From positions 310,001 to 374,000 of the forward strand of contig NZ_CP016619.1 of assembly GCF_002741015.1 (NCBI RefSeq): a stretch of DNA of 64,000 nucleotides, read 5' to 3'. Below the pieces are notes generated by a model. The model was not told where the DNA came from. It searched no databases and saw nothing but the letters and a program-made list of their open reading frames with translations. Below are positions 9,187-16,770 of the stretch, in pieces. Positions within the stretch are counted from its first letter, which is position 1. The number at the start of each line of letters is the position of its first letter. Both the position numbers and the translations under genes were made by a program. Source of the DNA: Microvirga ossetica. GTDB taxonomy: Bacteria > Pseudomonadota > Alphaproteobacteria > Rhizobiales > Beijerinckiaceae.

Positions 9187-9343
9187 AAGGGATCCTGGGA
9201 CAGGAAGTCGGAAACTGGCCCCTTTTGCCGATCATCCGAGGGATTCCGATCCTGCGCGAGCTGGGCACAGTTCTCTGAGGTTTGGGAGGAAACATATTCC
9301 CGCAGCCAGGCATTGATGTGCGAACCGCACGACAGGAGCCATC

Positions 9344-9695
9344 ATGACCCAGGAAAAATCCGGTCCGGATGCAACCCGCGCATTGGCCTCGATCCCGGTC
9401 ATCAGATCGATGCCGAGCCGAACGGGAGCGACCAGCACACGGGCCCCTCTGAGGAGAGGATCCGCCGGCGGGCCCACGAGATGTGGGAGAGGGGGGTCGC
9501 TCAGGCGATCCCCAGGAGCATTGGTACAGAGCGGAGGGTGAGCTGGCTGCGACACAACAGGAGCAGCCCGAGCCGAAGGAAGAAGCCCCAGCACCCGGCG
9601 AGGCCTCTCCGGGAATGGCGCAGGTCGGGAGCCAGAAGGTGCCACGGCCCGACAAAATGAGCGGCCGCTCCGTGCCGGACGACAGCAGCGAGTAA
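9344..9695 (+). pseudogene. DUF2934 protein gene broken by frameshift
   Basis: A DUF2934 signature is split over two frames: EERIRRRAHEMWERG is in one frame and GGRSGDPQEHWYRAEGEL follows in another. The switch lies in a run of six G at about 9489-9495; seven G would keep the frame. The ATG at 9344 has AGGAG upstream but is in a third frame relative to the DUF2934 head, so a second upstream shift is possible. The tail to the stop at 9695 is Pro/Glu-rich. An intact DUF2934 gene lies at 32049-32270. Confidence 0.6.
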
Positions 9696-9722
9696 CCGGC
9701 GCCAGCACGGCAGGAGGTGACG

Positions 9723-10313
9723 TTGATCATCCGTCTGAGACCATGGAGCCTCGCTATCGGCCTCGCCTTGGGCGTTGCGGCGTGTGACCCTGGCGATGTT
9801 TCGGCCTTGCGGGAGCGGGCCCATCAGGCTTGGAGCGAGGTGCAGACCCAATACAGCCAACGGGCCGACCAGGTGCCGCCGCTGGTCGAGGCCGTGCGCA
9901 AAAAGGCGCCAGGCGAGCGCGAGGTGCTCGACGAGGTCATGGCCGCCCATGAGGAGGTGGTGGCCATTCGGAATGCGGATGGGTTCCTGTCCGAGCCGGA
10001 GCGCTTCCGGCACTACGAGGAGGCGCAGCAGCGCCTCTCGGATGCCCTGGAGAAGCTGTACGCGACCATCAAGCGCTATCCCGAGCTCACAGGTGACACG
10101 GCCTTGCAGAACCGCCTGCACGAATTCCAGCGTCAGGAAGACCGGCTGGTGGTGGCCCGCAGCGATCTCATCAGCGCGGTTCGCACCCACAATGAGGAAT
10201 TGCGCGGGTTCCCGGGCGGCTGGGTTGCTGCAGTCCTTAACCCGAAGGCAAAAGCCCTGACGACCTTTGCGCAGGCCGAGATGGAGCAACCACCGCTCCC
10301 GGCGCGGCCATAG
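9723..10313 (+). CDS. LemA-like lipoprotein
   Basis: 196 residues. TTG at 9723 is preferred, five bases after AGGAGG; a GTG at 9717 overlaps that site. A lipobox (LALGVAAC) at about residue 20 predicts a lipid-anchored envelope protein. The mature part is all helix and follows the LemA plan: YSQRADQVPPLVEAVRKKAPGE early, RQEDRLVVARSDLISAVRTHNEEL late, then an FPGGWVAA motif. LemA proteins are helical-bundle envelope proteins of uncertain function. It follows the broken DUF2934 gene and precedes another exported protein. Confidence 0.8.
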   Translation: MIIRLRPWSLAIGLALGVAACDPGDVSALRERAHQAWSEVQTQYSQRADQVPPLVEAVRKKAPGEREVLDEVMAAHEEVVAIRNADGFLSEPERFRHYEEAQQRLSDALEKLYATIKRYPELTGDTALQNRLHEFQRQEDRLVVARSDLISAVRTHNEELRGFPGGWVAAVLNPKAKALTTFAQAEMEQPPLPARP

Positions 10314-10360
10314 ACCGGTTGTGCCTCCCAGGAGCGAAAAGACCAAGAGGAGAGCGGTTC

Positions 10361-10687
10361 ATGCGGTCCATCACCCTGTCGGCGTTCCTCGCTACCACGA
10401 TCATGACCGTTCCGGCTCAGGCCCAAGTGCCGGAGGAGGTGGAGTCCTGCCGGCTGGCCGGCCTGGTGGCGCTGAAGGAGCGGTCGCCGGCGATCAAGGA
10501 CCTGACCTTTGACATCGATGGCCTGGCGATCTCGAAGGCGAACACCAAGGTCGAAGACACCCCCGTGAAAATGGTGATCATGGGCGACGCCTATCTGCAG
10601 CGCGAGAACACCGACAAGCCGAACCGCTTCGTCTGCCTGATCGGCGAGAAGGGCAAGGTCCTGCTGACCTTCTTCACTGAGCAGTAG
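10361..10687 (+). CDS. Small secreted protein, paralogue of 63093-63416
   Basis: 108 residues from the ATG at 10361, with AGAGGAGAG upstream. Signal peptide residues 1-22 end in PAQAQ. The mature part of about 86 residues is almost identical in plan to the protein at 63093: VPEEVESCRLAGLVALKERSP, a central ALAISKANTK-like segment, KMVIMGDAYLQRE, and NRFVCLIGEKGKVLLTFFTEQ at the end. Two Cys (about residues 32 and 92) probably form a disulfide. The family is not recognised; a periplasmic role is predicted. Confidence 0.75.
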   Translation: MRSITLSAFLATTIMTVPAQAQVPEEVESCRLAGLVALKERSPAIKDLTFDIDGLAISKANTKVEDTPVKMVIMGDAYLQRENTDKPNRFVCLIGEKGKVLLTFFTEQ

Positions 10688-10985
10688 GCAAGACCTCGAT
10701 CAGGGGGCTTGCTCTGACAACCCGACAGCCCACTGGCGGACGACTCCCCATTGTGGATCACCTTTGCCGCTATGTGGCCACGATGAGGGGTGTAGAGTTC
10801 TCCCAGCCATGCTGGAAGACCGGCTTGACGAGGTGGCGGTTCCGCATGGCCAGGCCCGACTGCGCCGGGGCACCAGCGCTGGCGGTGCTGCTGCGCGCGA
10901 GGGATCGGCAGCGGGGCCACTGGAGCAAGGGGCGAGCCTCGCGCGCATGCATTTGGACAGAGGACCACACAGCAGGGACAGACCC

Positions 10986-11921
10986 ATGACTTCCGCTACG
11001 GGCCCAACCTCGTCATCTCCTCGAAGGATGGTGACCGCTCTCTTCGACCGTCGCAGCGCTGCGGAGAACGCTATCGGGCGTCTGGTCAATGCGGGCGTTC
11101 CCCACGACCGCATTTGCTTGATGCCGGGCGATGCCTCTGATGATGCCGGTGCATCCTCCCGCCCAGAGCCGCGCGGCTTCTGGGGCTCTCTCGGGGATTG
11201 GCTCCTGCCCGACGAGGACCGGCATGTCTATGCGGAGGGCCTGAGCCGGGGAGGGTACCTGATCTCGGTCACCACCGGCGATGAACACTATGCTCGCGTG
11301 ATGGCGATCCTGGACAGCGAGGACGCCATCGACATTGACGAGCGGGCTGAGAGTTGGCGCGCGGAGGGTTGGGCAGGCTGGGTGGGCACGTCAACGGGGG
11401 TGGGCTCCGCCACCTCGGTCTCACCGGTTGTCGCCAGCGTCCGCGCGGAGGACCGCGATGCCGACGCGGTCGCCCGCCCCGGTAAAACGAGCTTGGCCGG
11501 TGCCGAAACCAGTCTGTCGGAGCGCGGCGAGCAAATCCTTCCAGTCGTGGAAGAGAGGCTGTGGATCGGCAAGCGTGATGTCAGCCACGGGCGGGTGCGG
11601 GTCCGCACCTATGTGGTGGAAACCCCGATTGAGGCGCAGGTGAGCCTGTGCGTGGAGCGGGTTGCTATTGAGCGCCGCCCGGCCGACCGCGCCCTGAGCG
11701 ACGCCGATCAGGCCTTCCAGGAGCGGACCATCGAGGCCGAGGAGTGGGTCGAGGAGGCGGTGGTCTCCAAGGAGGCACGAATCGCGGAAGAGATTGTCGT
11801 CCGCAAGGAGGCCGAGCAGCGCACCGAAACCGTGTCCGACACTGTTCGTGAAACCAAGGTCGAGCTCGAAGACGAGCGCGGCAACAGGGTCAGTGGGACC
11901 GGCACGACAGAGCGCAAGTGA
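10986..11921 (+). CDS. YsnF-type stress protein: GSP17M-like head plus DUF2382
   Basis: 311 residues from the ATG at 10986. Residues about 14-125 are the GSP17M-like head (VTALFDRRSAAENAIGRL, EDRHVYAEGLSRGGYLISV, DIDERAESWRAEGW). Residues about 175-300 are a DUF2382 domain (IGKRDVSHGRVRVRTYVVE, FQERTIEAEEWVEEAVVSKEA region, RTETVSDTVRET). The plan is the same as 2167-3021. A fragment of a third such head is at 56928-57143. No signal peptide. The role is inferred as stress-induced protection. Confidence 0.9.
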   Translation: MTSATGPTSSSPRRMVTALFDRRSAAENAIGRLVNAGVPHDRICLMPGDASDDAGASSRPEPRGFWGSLGDWLLPDEDRHVYAEGLSRGGYLISVTTGDEHYARVMAILDSEDAIDIDERAESWRAEGWAGWVGTSTGVGSATSVSPVVASVRAEDRDADAVARPGKTSLAGAETSLSERGEQILPVVEERLWIGKRDVSHGRVRVRTYVVETPIEAQVSLCVERVAIERRPADRALSDADQAFQERTIEAEEWVEEAVVSKEARIAEEIVVRKEAEQRTETVSDTVRETKVELEDERGNRVSGTGTTERK

Positions 11922-11940
11922 GTTTTAAGGCCGTATTGTG

Positions 11941-11967
11941 CAGTCCGGAGCACCATGCTCCGGACTG
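11941..11967. terminator. Perfect 12-bp hairpin after the YsnF gene
   Basis: CAGTCCGGAGCA (11941-11952) pairs perfectly with TGCTCCGGACTG (11956-11967) over a 3-base loop, 19 bases after the stop of the YsnF gene. No T run follows, so it is a strong stem with inferred terminator function. Confidence 0.55.
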
Positions 11968-12192
11968 ACGAAAACCTGACCCTCACATAATCGCTTCACC
12001 GCCCACAGTGATCCTAAAGCGGTGACGGTTTGGTGTCGCCGAGACCCATGACCATCCGGCTTCCTCTGCCGAAGCCGACGTTTGATCTTCCGTCTCTCCG
12101 CCAATCGTTGGGAGGCGGCGTCCATCGGCGCCGGTCGGTCCCGTCGTTCGCCAGAGACCCTATCGTGATCGATTCACCCCGCTTCAAAGGCA

Positions 12193-12217
12193 GGAACTGC
12201 CGTGCCTCCGGTTGGTT
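12193..12217 (+). promoter_or_regulatory. Near-consensus EcfG promoter
   Basis: GGAAC at 12193-12197, 16-base spacer, GGTT at 12214-12217 (one mismatch). It ends 31 bases before the GTG of the YciF/DUF892 gene, a family often stress-induced. Confidence 0.45.
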
Positions 12218-12248
12218 GAGTTTAAGACACGCACACAGGAGGACTGCC

Positions 12249-12743
12249 GTGGCTGCCAAGCAGAAGACCCTCAACGATCTCTTTCTGGAAACCCTCAAGG
12301 ACATGTACCACGCCGAGAAGCAGATCCTGAAAGCCTTGCCGAAGATGGCGAAGGCCGCGGAGTCGGATCAGCTTCGGCAAGCCTTTGAGCAGCATCGCGA
12401 GGAGACCGAGGGCCAAGTGGAACGCCTGGAGCAGGTGTTCGAGATGCTGGGCAAAGCGGCCCGCGGCAAACCCTGCGAAGCGATCCAGGGCATTGTCGAG
12501 GAGGGCAAAGAGGTCATGGAGGACTTCAAGGGGACCGACGCGCTCGATGCCGGATTGATCGCAGCCGCCCAAGCTGTCGAACACTACGAGATCTCCCGCT
12601 ATGGCACACTCAGAACCTGGGCCACGCAGCTTGGCATGAGCGATGCGGCCAGGCTGCTTGAGCAGACGTTGCAAGAGGAGAAGAAAACCGACGAGTTGCT
12701 GACCCAGTTGGCTGAAGCGGCAATCAATCGGCAGGCGGCTTGA
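12249..12743 (+). CDS. YciF/DUF892 ferritin-like stress protein
   Basis: 164 residues from GTG at 12249, with AGGAGGA upstream. The helical sequence starts KTLNDLFLETLKDMYHAEKQI and contains QHREETEGQVERLEQVFEMLGK, VEHYEISRYGTLRTWA and LLEQTLQEEKKTDELL. These give the Glu/His ligands (E in HAEKQI, EH in the second and fourth helices) of the ferritin-like four-helix fold of DUF892. Members are often induced by osmotic or other stress; iron oxidation has been suggested but not settled. A near-consensus EcfG site lies upstream. Confidence 0.9.
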   Translation: MAAKQKTLNDLFLETLKDMYHAEKQILKALPKMAKAAESDQLRQAFEQHREETEGQVERLEQVFEMLGKAARGKPCEAIQGIVEEGKEVMEDFKGTDALDAGLIAAAQAVEHYEISRYGTLRTWATQLGMSDAARLLEQTLQEEKKTDELLTQLAEAAINRQAA

Positions 12744-13101
12744 TCCAGGCATATCGACCAAGCCCAACCGAGGCCTGAGCTTGGGAGGATCGGTCGCGCT
12801 GATCACCAAAGGAAGAGGCTTTGGAAAGGAGCTTGGCGTTAAGGGTTGAGCAGAGGCGGCGCGGACTCTTTTTGGGGTGCGAAACCCTAACCGGAAGCCT
12901 GCTGACGAAACAACCATGGGTGAGCTGTCGACCTGGCCCTCCAAGGCGTGACCGTCCGATCCAAAGTCACAGAGCACGGCTGGTCGGTTTGTGGCGGTCG
13001 CGGTGCGTATAGGTAAGGAAGGCGCGCTTTTGCAGCCTCAGTTGCCGGTGTGGAGGCCCGCTTGGCTTTGAGGAGGGCTGCCGCATCCCCATATAAAGCC
13101 T
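12744..13101. other. Gene-free stretch, 358 bases
   Basis: No convincing coding frame, hairpin or promoter was found here. Confidence 0.5.
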
Positions 13102-13252
13102 ATGCCGCACAAGGGATCTTCCCCCAGAACCCTCGACCTGTTCGAGGTCACACTCACCGTCCCGACACCGCTGTCAGAGGCCGTGTCGTCCCCGGCTCAG
13201 TCGTCAGAGCCTGCCAGCTTGTCTGATGCCCAATTGGCAACGCGCCTCGGGC
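13102..13252 (+). pseudogene. 5-prime fragment of an unknown gene cut by IS6
   Basis: An ATG at 13102 opens a frame of about 50 residues (MPHKGSSPRTLDLFEVTLTV...) rich in Pro, Ser and Thr. It is cut by the left end of the IS6 element at 13253 and reads on into the element until 13323. No continuation was found on the far side of the element, and the flanks show no target duplication, so the rest was probably lost by rearrangement. The family is not recognised. Confidence 0.4.
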
Positions 13253-14091
13253 GGTTCTGTTGCACGCCGCGAGGTAGGTTGATCGGAAGCCGAATGATGC
13301 CTCAAATCAGGCAGCAGCGCTGAACAGAGCAGCAATGAAGTCGCTCTGGGCCCTCATGTCGTTCGCTGGTGCGCTCGCCACTTGACCCTTGCGGACCATC
13401 GCCATGATTTCGTAGCCCGCAATTGTTCGGGAGGCCGTCATGAAGCTCTTGAAGCCCAGCCCGGGCCGGACCAGCCGCTTGATGCGTCGGTGATCCTGCT
13501 CGACGATGTTATTCAGAAATTTCACCTGCCGGAGCTTGGCAAAGCGCCAGAGTTCTTCACTCTGCTTCATAGCTTCAGCCGCGATTAGATAGGCGGCATT
13601 CTTGTCGACCGTGATGGTCCGCGGATTGACCGTATGCGGTTGTCCCAGAGCCTTGCGGAAGAAGCGTCGGGCGGCTGCTGCATCCCGCTTGGGCGAGAGC
13701 AGAAAGTCGATCGTCTGCCCAAAAGCATCGACGGCCCGGTACAGGTAGACCCATTCACCCTTCACCCGGATATATGTCTCATCCACGCGCCAGGAACCGT
13801 TGGTCATGCGCAGATGCGAACGGATGCGCTTGTTCAGCTCGGGTGCATAGGCCTGGATCCAGCGAAACAAGGTTGTGTGATCAACTCGGACCCCGCGATC
13901 CGCAAGCATGCACTCAAGGTCGCGATAGCTGATCGGGAATTGTAAGTACCAACGCACCGCCCACAGGATGACCTCCGCTGTAAATTGCCGACCCTTGAAC
14001 GGGTTCTTGTTATTTCGCTTCACCGCCAACCCCTCTCAGCCCGCTCCTGTCGTAGCTCGCGCTGAGCAAGGTTCAAAGCTGCAACAGAACC
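13253..14091. mobile_element. IS6-family insertion sequence
   Basis: The ends are perfect 12-bp inverted repeats: GGTTCTGTTGCA at 13253-13264 and its reverse complement at 14080-14091, a typical IS6/IS26 type. The element is 839 bp with one transposase. The 8-bp flanks differ, so this is not a simple insertion; replicative IS6 recombination or deletion is likely. Confidence 0.88.
13307..14029 (-). CDS. IS6-family transposase
   Basis: 240 residues, full length for the family. The DDE triad sits in WRVDETYIRVKG, TVDKNAAY and NNIVEQDHRRIKR. The N-terminal KRNNKNPFKGRQF and YRDLECMLADRGVRVDHTTLFRW helix-turn-helix are standard. Uninterrupted. The second IS6 transposase in the window (24930-25637) belongs to a different subgroup. 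Confidence 0.93.
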   Translation of the reverse strand: MAVKRNNKNPFKGRQFTAEVILWAVRWYLQFPISYRDLECMLADRGVRVDHTTLFRWIQAYAPELNKRIRSHLRMTNGSWRVDETYIRVKGEWVYLYRAVDAFGQTIDFLLSPKRDAAAARRFFRKALGQPHTVNPRTITVDKNAAYLIAAEAMKQSEELWRFAKLRQVKFLNNIVEQDHRRIKRLVRPGLGFKSFMTASRTIAGYEIMAMVRKGQVASAPANDMRAQSDFIAALFSAAA

Positions 14092-14514
14092 ATTGAGCTT
14101 GCGTTCTTTTTCACGCTCTTGGGGCATGGTTTCTTTCCAGATCGCCCGCGACTGAGAGCGTGCTATACCTGGGAATATAATCATAGTAGCATTCGCGAGG
14201 CTGTGCGATATCGCACACGTGATACCCAAAAGCTCATGCCAGCCTTGACTAAGTGAGACCTGTGCGCGGGTGGCTGGATCGCGACCTTGATGGGCTGTGA
14301 GCGATGCCATCCACCTCGCTTCTCCGAGACTGGCGGTACCGAACTCGAGCAACCATTGCGTCACGAACTTGAGCAGGCGCTGCGTCACGAACTCAGCCCG
14401 CATTTGCTTCGCGATGTTGGCGTCGACCGCAGCCAAACTGACTGACGGTTCGGTTGCAGTGCGATCCGACGATCTCGTTCGGAGCTGATGGTGTGCGTCA
14501 TCACACATCGGCAC
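14092..14514 (-). CDS. Possible 3-prime-truncated hypothetical protein
   Basis: A minus-strand frame from 14514 runs into the right end of the IS6 element at 14091, giving about 141 residues outside the element. The middle is helical (DANIAKQMRAEFVTQRLLKF, SLGEARWMASLTAHQ) and the end is charged (MPQEREKERKLN). No family is recognised and no strong ribosome site was seen, so this may be chance; if real it was truncated by the insertion. Confidence 0.28.
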
Positions 14515-15001
14515 GACGTCGGCGCATCGACATAGATTGTGCGATGCCGGAACACATCACAGGCGCCCTGGTGGGAGGTCTGGTGCTCAGCCTCCTGCCG
14601 GGGCACTCTCGCTTATACACAGCCTTGTGTTGAACCTCCGGAGCAGCTGCAGTATTATGGCAATGTGGTGTTGCAACCGGCATCACACAAAATGCGCCCT
14701 GACAGTGAGCTCCGCACGGTTAACTCTGTCAGGGCGTTTCGTTCTGAGAGCGTTGACTGGGTACGGTCCGCTGCCTATCTCCCTAAATGTGGTGTCATTC
14801 CCTTGGACCACGAACGCCTTGGTTGAGGTTTTAAGACAGCACCTCTGCCAAGGCGTTTTTCCTTCTGCGTTTGGCAGCCTTCCGAGCGTACGCTCCGCTC
14901 CCAACTTCACCCGATGCGTCCCCTTGTGTGTCCCGCTCGCAGCTTGAGCGGCGCATCGGCATGTTTCACACCCTTCGTTGTCAACTCTCCAAGGAGGATC
15001 A
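14515..15001. other. Gene-free stretch with two strong hairpins
   Basis: No convincing protein gene was seen in these 487 bases. The stretch holds the paired hairpins described at 14695-14861, which may be a small RNA. Confidence 0.5.
14695..14861 (+). ncRNA. Candidate structured small RNA ending in an intrinsic terminator
   Basis: Two strong stems occur in a gene-free stretch. CGCCCTGACAG (14695-14705) pairs with CTGTCAGGGCG (14726-14736), 11 of 11. AACGCCTTGG (14813-14822) pairs with CCAAGGCGTT (14848-14857), with an inner stem GAGGT/ACCTC (14825-14829 with 14841-14845), and is followed by a T run to 14860. The second is a textbook plus-strand terminator yet no plus-strand gene precedes it, so a short non-coding transcript is inferred. 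No known RNA family is recognised. Confidence 0.4.
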
Positions 15002-15211
15002 GTGACGTACTACATCAACACCATCCTTCGCCTTCTCGAGGCTGCATCTACAAAGGCAAACACAGAGTTCTCGCCGTAGTGGCTGGCCCTGAACGGAGAG
15101 TTGGCCAAGCAAAACATGCCCGAGGCCCGCTATGGCGACGCTCGGAATTACTACGAGATCCGCCATTCCTCGGAAACTGAGGCAGACGATGTCGTCGCTA
15201 CTACTGCGTAA
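15002..15211 (+). pseudogene. Small conserved-looking gene with in-frame TAG
   Basis: GTG at 15002 follows AAGGAGG by four bases. Translation gives VTYYINTILRLLEAASTKAN and onward for 25 codons, then TAG at 15077-15079, then 43 further sense codons in the same frame (WLALNGELAKQNMPEARYGD...) to TAA at 15209. Both halves look like one coherent small protein of about 68 residues. A nonsense mutation is the simplest reading. The family is unknown. Confidence 0.5.
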
Positions 15212-15302
15212 AGCATTACCTCAGTCGCAATCGACCCGATGCTGCATCTCCTCCATGGTCCTCATGCCGGGATTGCCCCAGCCCACCATCAGGAGACATC
15301 TC

Positions 15303-15668
15303 ATGACCGACGCCGCCTCGATCGCCAACCGCTACATCGCTCTCTGAAATGAGACGAATGCCGACCACCGACAGGCTCTGTTGGTCGATCTCTGGGCGGA
15401 GGATGGTACTTACATTGACCCACTCATGCAGGGCAGCGGCCATAACCAGATTGATGGGCTTATCAGCGCGGTGCAGCAGCGGTTCCCCGCCTTCCGGTTC
15501 GCCCTGATTGGCCAGCCTGACAGCTATGGCAGCAATGTCCGATTCTCGTGGCAACTCGGACCTGAAGGCGCAGATGGACCGATCAAAGGTACTGACTTCG
15601 CCACTCTGGACAATGGGCGCCTGAAGGAGGTCGTGGGTTTCCTCGGCCAGATTCCCGCGGCCGCCTGA
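15303..15668 (+). pseudogene. SnoaL/NTF2-like protein gene with in-frame TGA
   Basis: ATG at 15303 gives MTDAASIANRYIAL, then TGA at 15345-15347, then the same frame continues for 107 codons. The continuation (ADHRQALLVDLWAEDGTYID, IDGLISAVQQRFPAFRF, GTDFATLDNGRLKEVVGF) is a typical small SnoaL/nuclear-transport-factor-2-like fold. The residue at the stop is expected to be Trp (TGG), since W-N-E is usual after the first helix in this family, so TGG to TGA is likely. Without readthrough the product is only 14 residues. A terminator follows at 15694. Confidence 0.7.
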
Positions 15669-15693
15669 CGCTTCCCACCCTTAGCCGTTCACG

Positions 15694-15728
15694 AGGCTGG
15701 CCCTGATTGAGTTCAGGCCAGCCTTTTT
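15694..15728 (+). terminator. Intrinsic terminator after the SnoaL-like gene
   Basis: AGGCTGGCC (15694-15702) pairs with GGCCAGCCT (15716-15724), followed by a T run. Confidence 0.75.
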
Positions 15729-15802
15729 CTGGATCAGTCATCTTGCCAGTCAGGAATTTTCAAACCCCTGAAAGATTCTTGCACAGTGCGAAGAACAAAA
15801 GA

Positions 15803-15826
15803 GCGGTCATGACGACCGCCCTTTTT
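15803..15826. terminator. Hairpin with T runs on both strands
   Basis: GCGGTC (15803-15808) pairs with GACCGC (15814-15819), followed by five T on the plus strand and by a T-rich stretch on the minus strand. It sits just beyond the end of the minus-strand gene at 15849 and could serve both directions. Confidence 0.6.
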
Positions 15827-15848
15827 CTATGCCGATGTGGGTGGGTAC

Positions 15849-16229
15849 CTACCAGGCGCCATAATAACCCGGCCCATAATAGGGTCGGTCATAATCATAG
15901 TCATACGACCGGACGACGCGGGGACGATACACGGGACGGGGCTCTTCATAATACCGAACCACTCGCCGTTCCCGATAAACCGGTCTGGCGTAATAGCCGT
16001 CATCATAGCTGTAGCGATACGATGTGACTGGCGCGGCATAACCATATGGGGATGGAGCCGCATAGGCCTGAGACGCCGCGCCGGCGATGATGGCTCCGGC
16101 AGCTAGTCCGACGACACCAGCCGCGACTGCAGCCCCTGCTCCTCGCCTGGAACGAGCCTCAGCGTCCGATGCCGAGAGGCTCCCAAGTGCCACGATGCCG
16201 GCTGCGGCAAGAATTGCGACCTTACGCAT
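15849..16229 (-). CDS. Small secreted Tyr/Arg/Pro-rich protein
   Basis: 126 residues from ATG at 16229, with CTGGAG 8 bases upstream. Residues 1-32 are a signal peptide (LAAAGIVALGSLSASDAEA). A Gly/Ala hydrophobic stretch follows at about 40-60 (AAVAAGVVGLAAGAIIAGAA), a glycine-zipper-like membrane segment, and then a tail packed with Tyr, Arg, Pro and Asp (RYYEEPRPVYRPR). Such proteins are common in Hyphomicrobiales envelopes; the function is unknown. It resembles the DUF1236-type protein at 35148 in general layout. Confidence 0.75.
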   Translation of the reverse strand: MRKVAILAAAGIVALGSLSASDAEARSRRGAGAAVAAGVVGLAAGAIIAGAASQAYAAPSPYGYAAPVTSYRYSYDDGYYARPVYRERRVVRYYEEPRPVYRPRVVRSYDYDYDRPYYGPGYYGAW

Positions 16230-16485
16230 GTGAAGTCTCCAGAGTCGATCCAAGCCTTTAACGCAAACTCGAAGTGAGGATGATTACATCACCCGCACGC
16301 TGAATGTCGTCTGAACCGAAGTTCCCTGTTCTGTTCAGTATTAGATCGTCGCAGCGCGAGGGGAGGGGGCGCTGTGCCTGGTCAGTATTTTCCAGCCGTT
16401 ACGCGCAAACGGTAAGGCCATTTCCGAGTCGAGCATTGGGTGAACCCGACAGTCCGTCAAATCCACGAAAGGGAAGGGAGATCCA

Positions 16486-16770
16486 ATGCAGGTCACGCCC
16501 AAGAACCGCAGCGCTAGTCGCCGTATTTGCCGCTTTATCAATCGCGACAAGTTTGATCTCTTTGACCAACGCGCTGATCTCAAGAAGTAGCTCGCGGAGC
16601 TGCAGGAAGGCGGCAAAGTTGCCATCGTGTACGGCGGCATCGACTGCGACGGCGGCTGATGGGACAACCGCGTGTCCAAGGTCCCCGCCATCCCGGCCGC
16701 CATTGAGCGGTGGTACGACCGGTACGAGGCCCAAGCCGAAGCACGCTTCAGCGCTTTGTTGCAGGAATGA
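16486..16770 (+). pseudogene. Small gene with in-frame TAG and TGA
   Basis: ATG at 16486 follows GGGAAGGGAG. The frame gives 34 codons (RRICRFINRDKFDLFDQRADLKK), TAG at 16588-16590, 22 codons (LAELQEGGKVAIVYGGIDCD), TGA at 16657-16659, then 36 codons (WDNRVSKVPAIPAAIERWYD...) to TGA at 16768. The three parts read as one protein of about 94 residues. The last 7 or so codons overlap the IS5 left end, so the true C-terminus may also have been replaced. The family is not recognised. Confidence 0.55.

Noticed and set aside
15002..16770. Selenocysteine, pyrrolysine or an altered genetic code for the in-frame stops
   Set aside because: TAG, TGA and (at 43865) TAA are all involved and neighbouring genes use all three as normal stops; no SECIS-like stem next to the TGA sites was seen. 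Decay is simpler.
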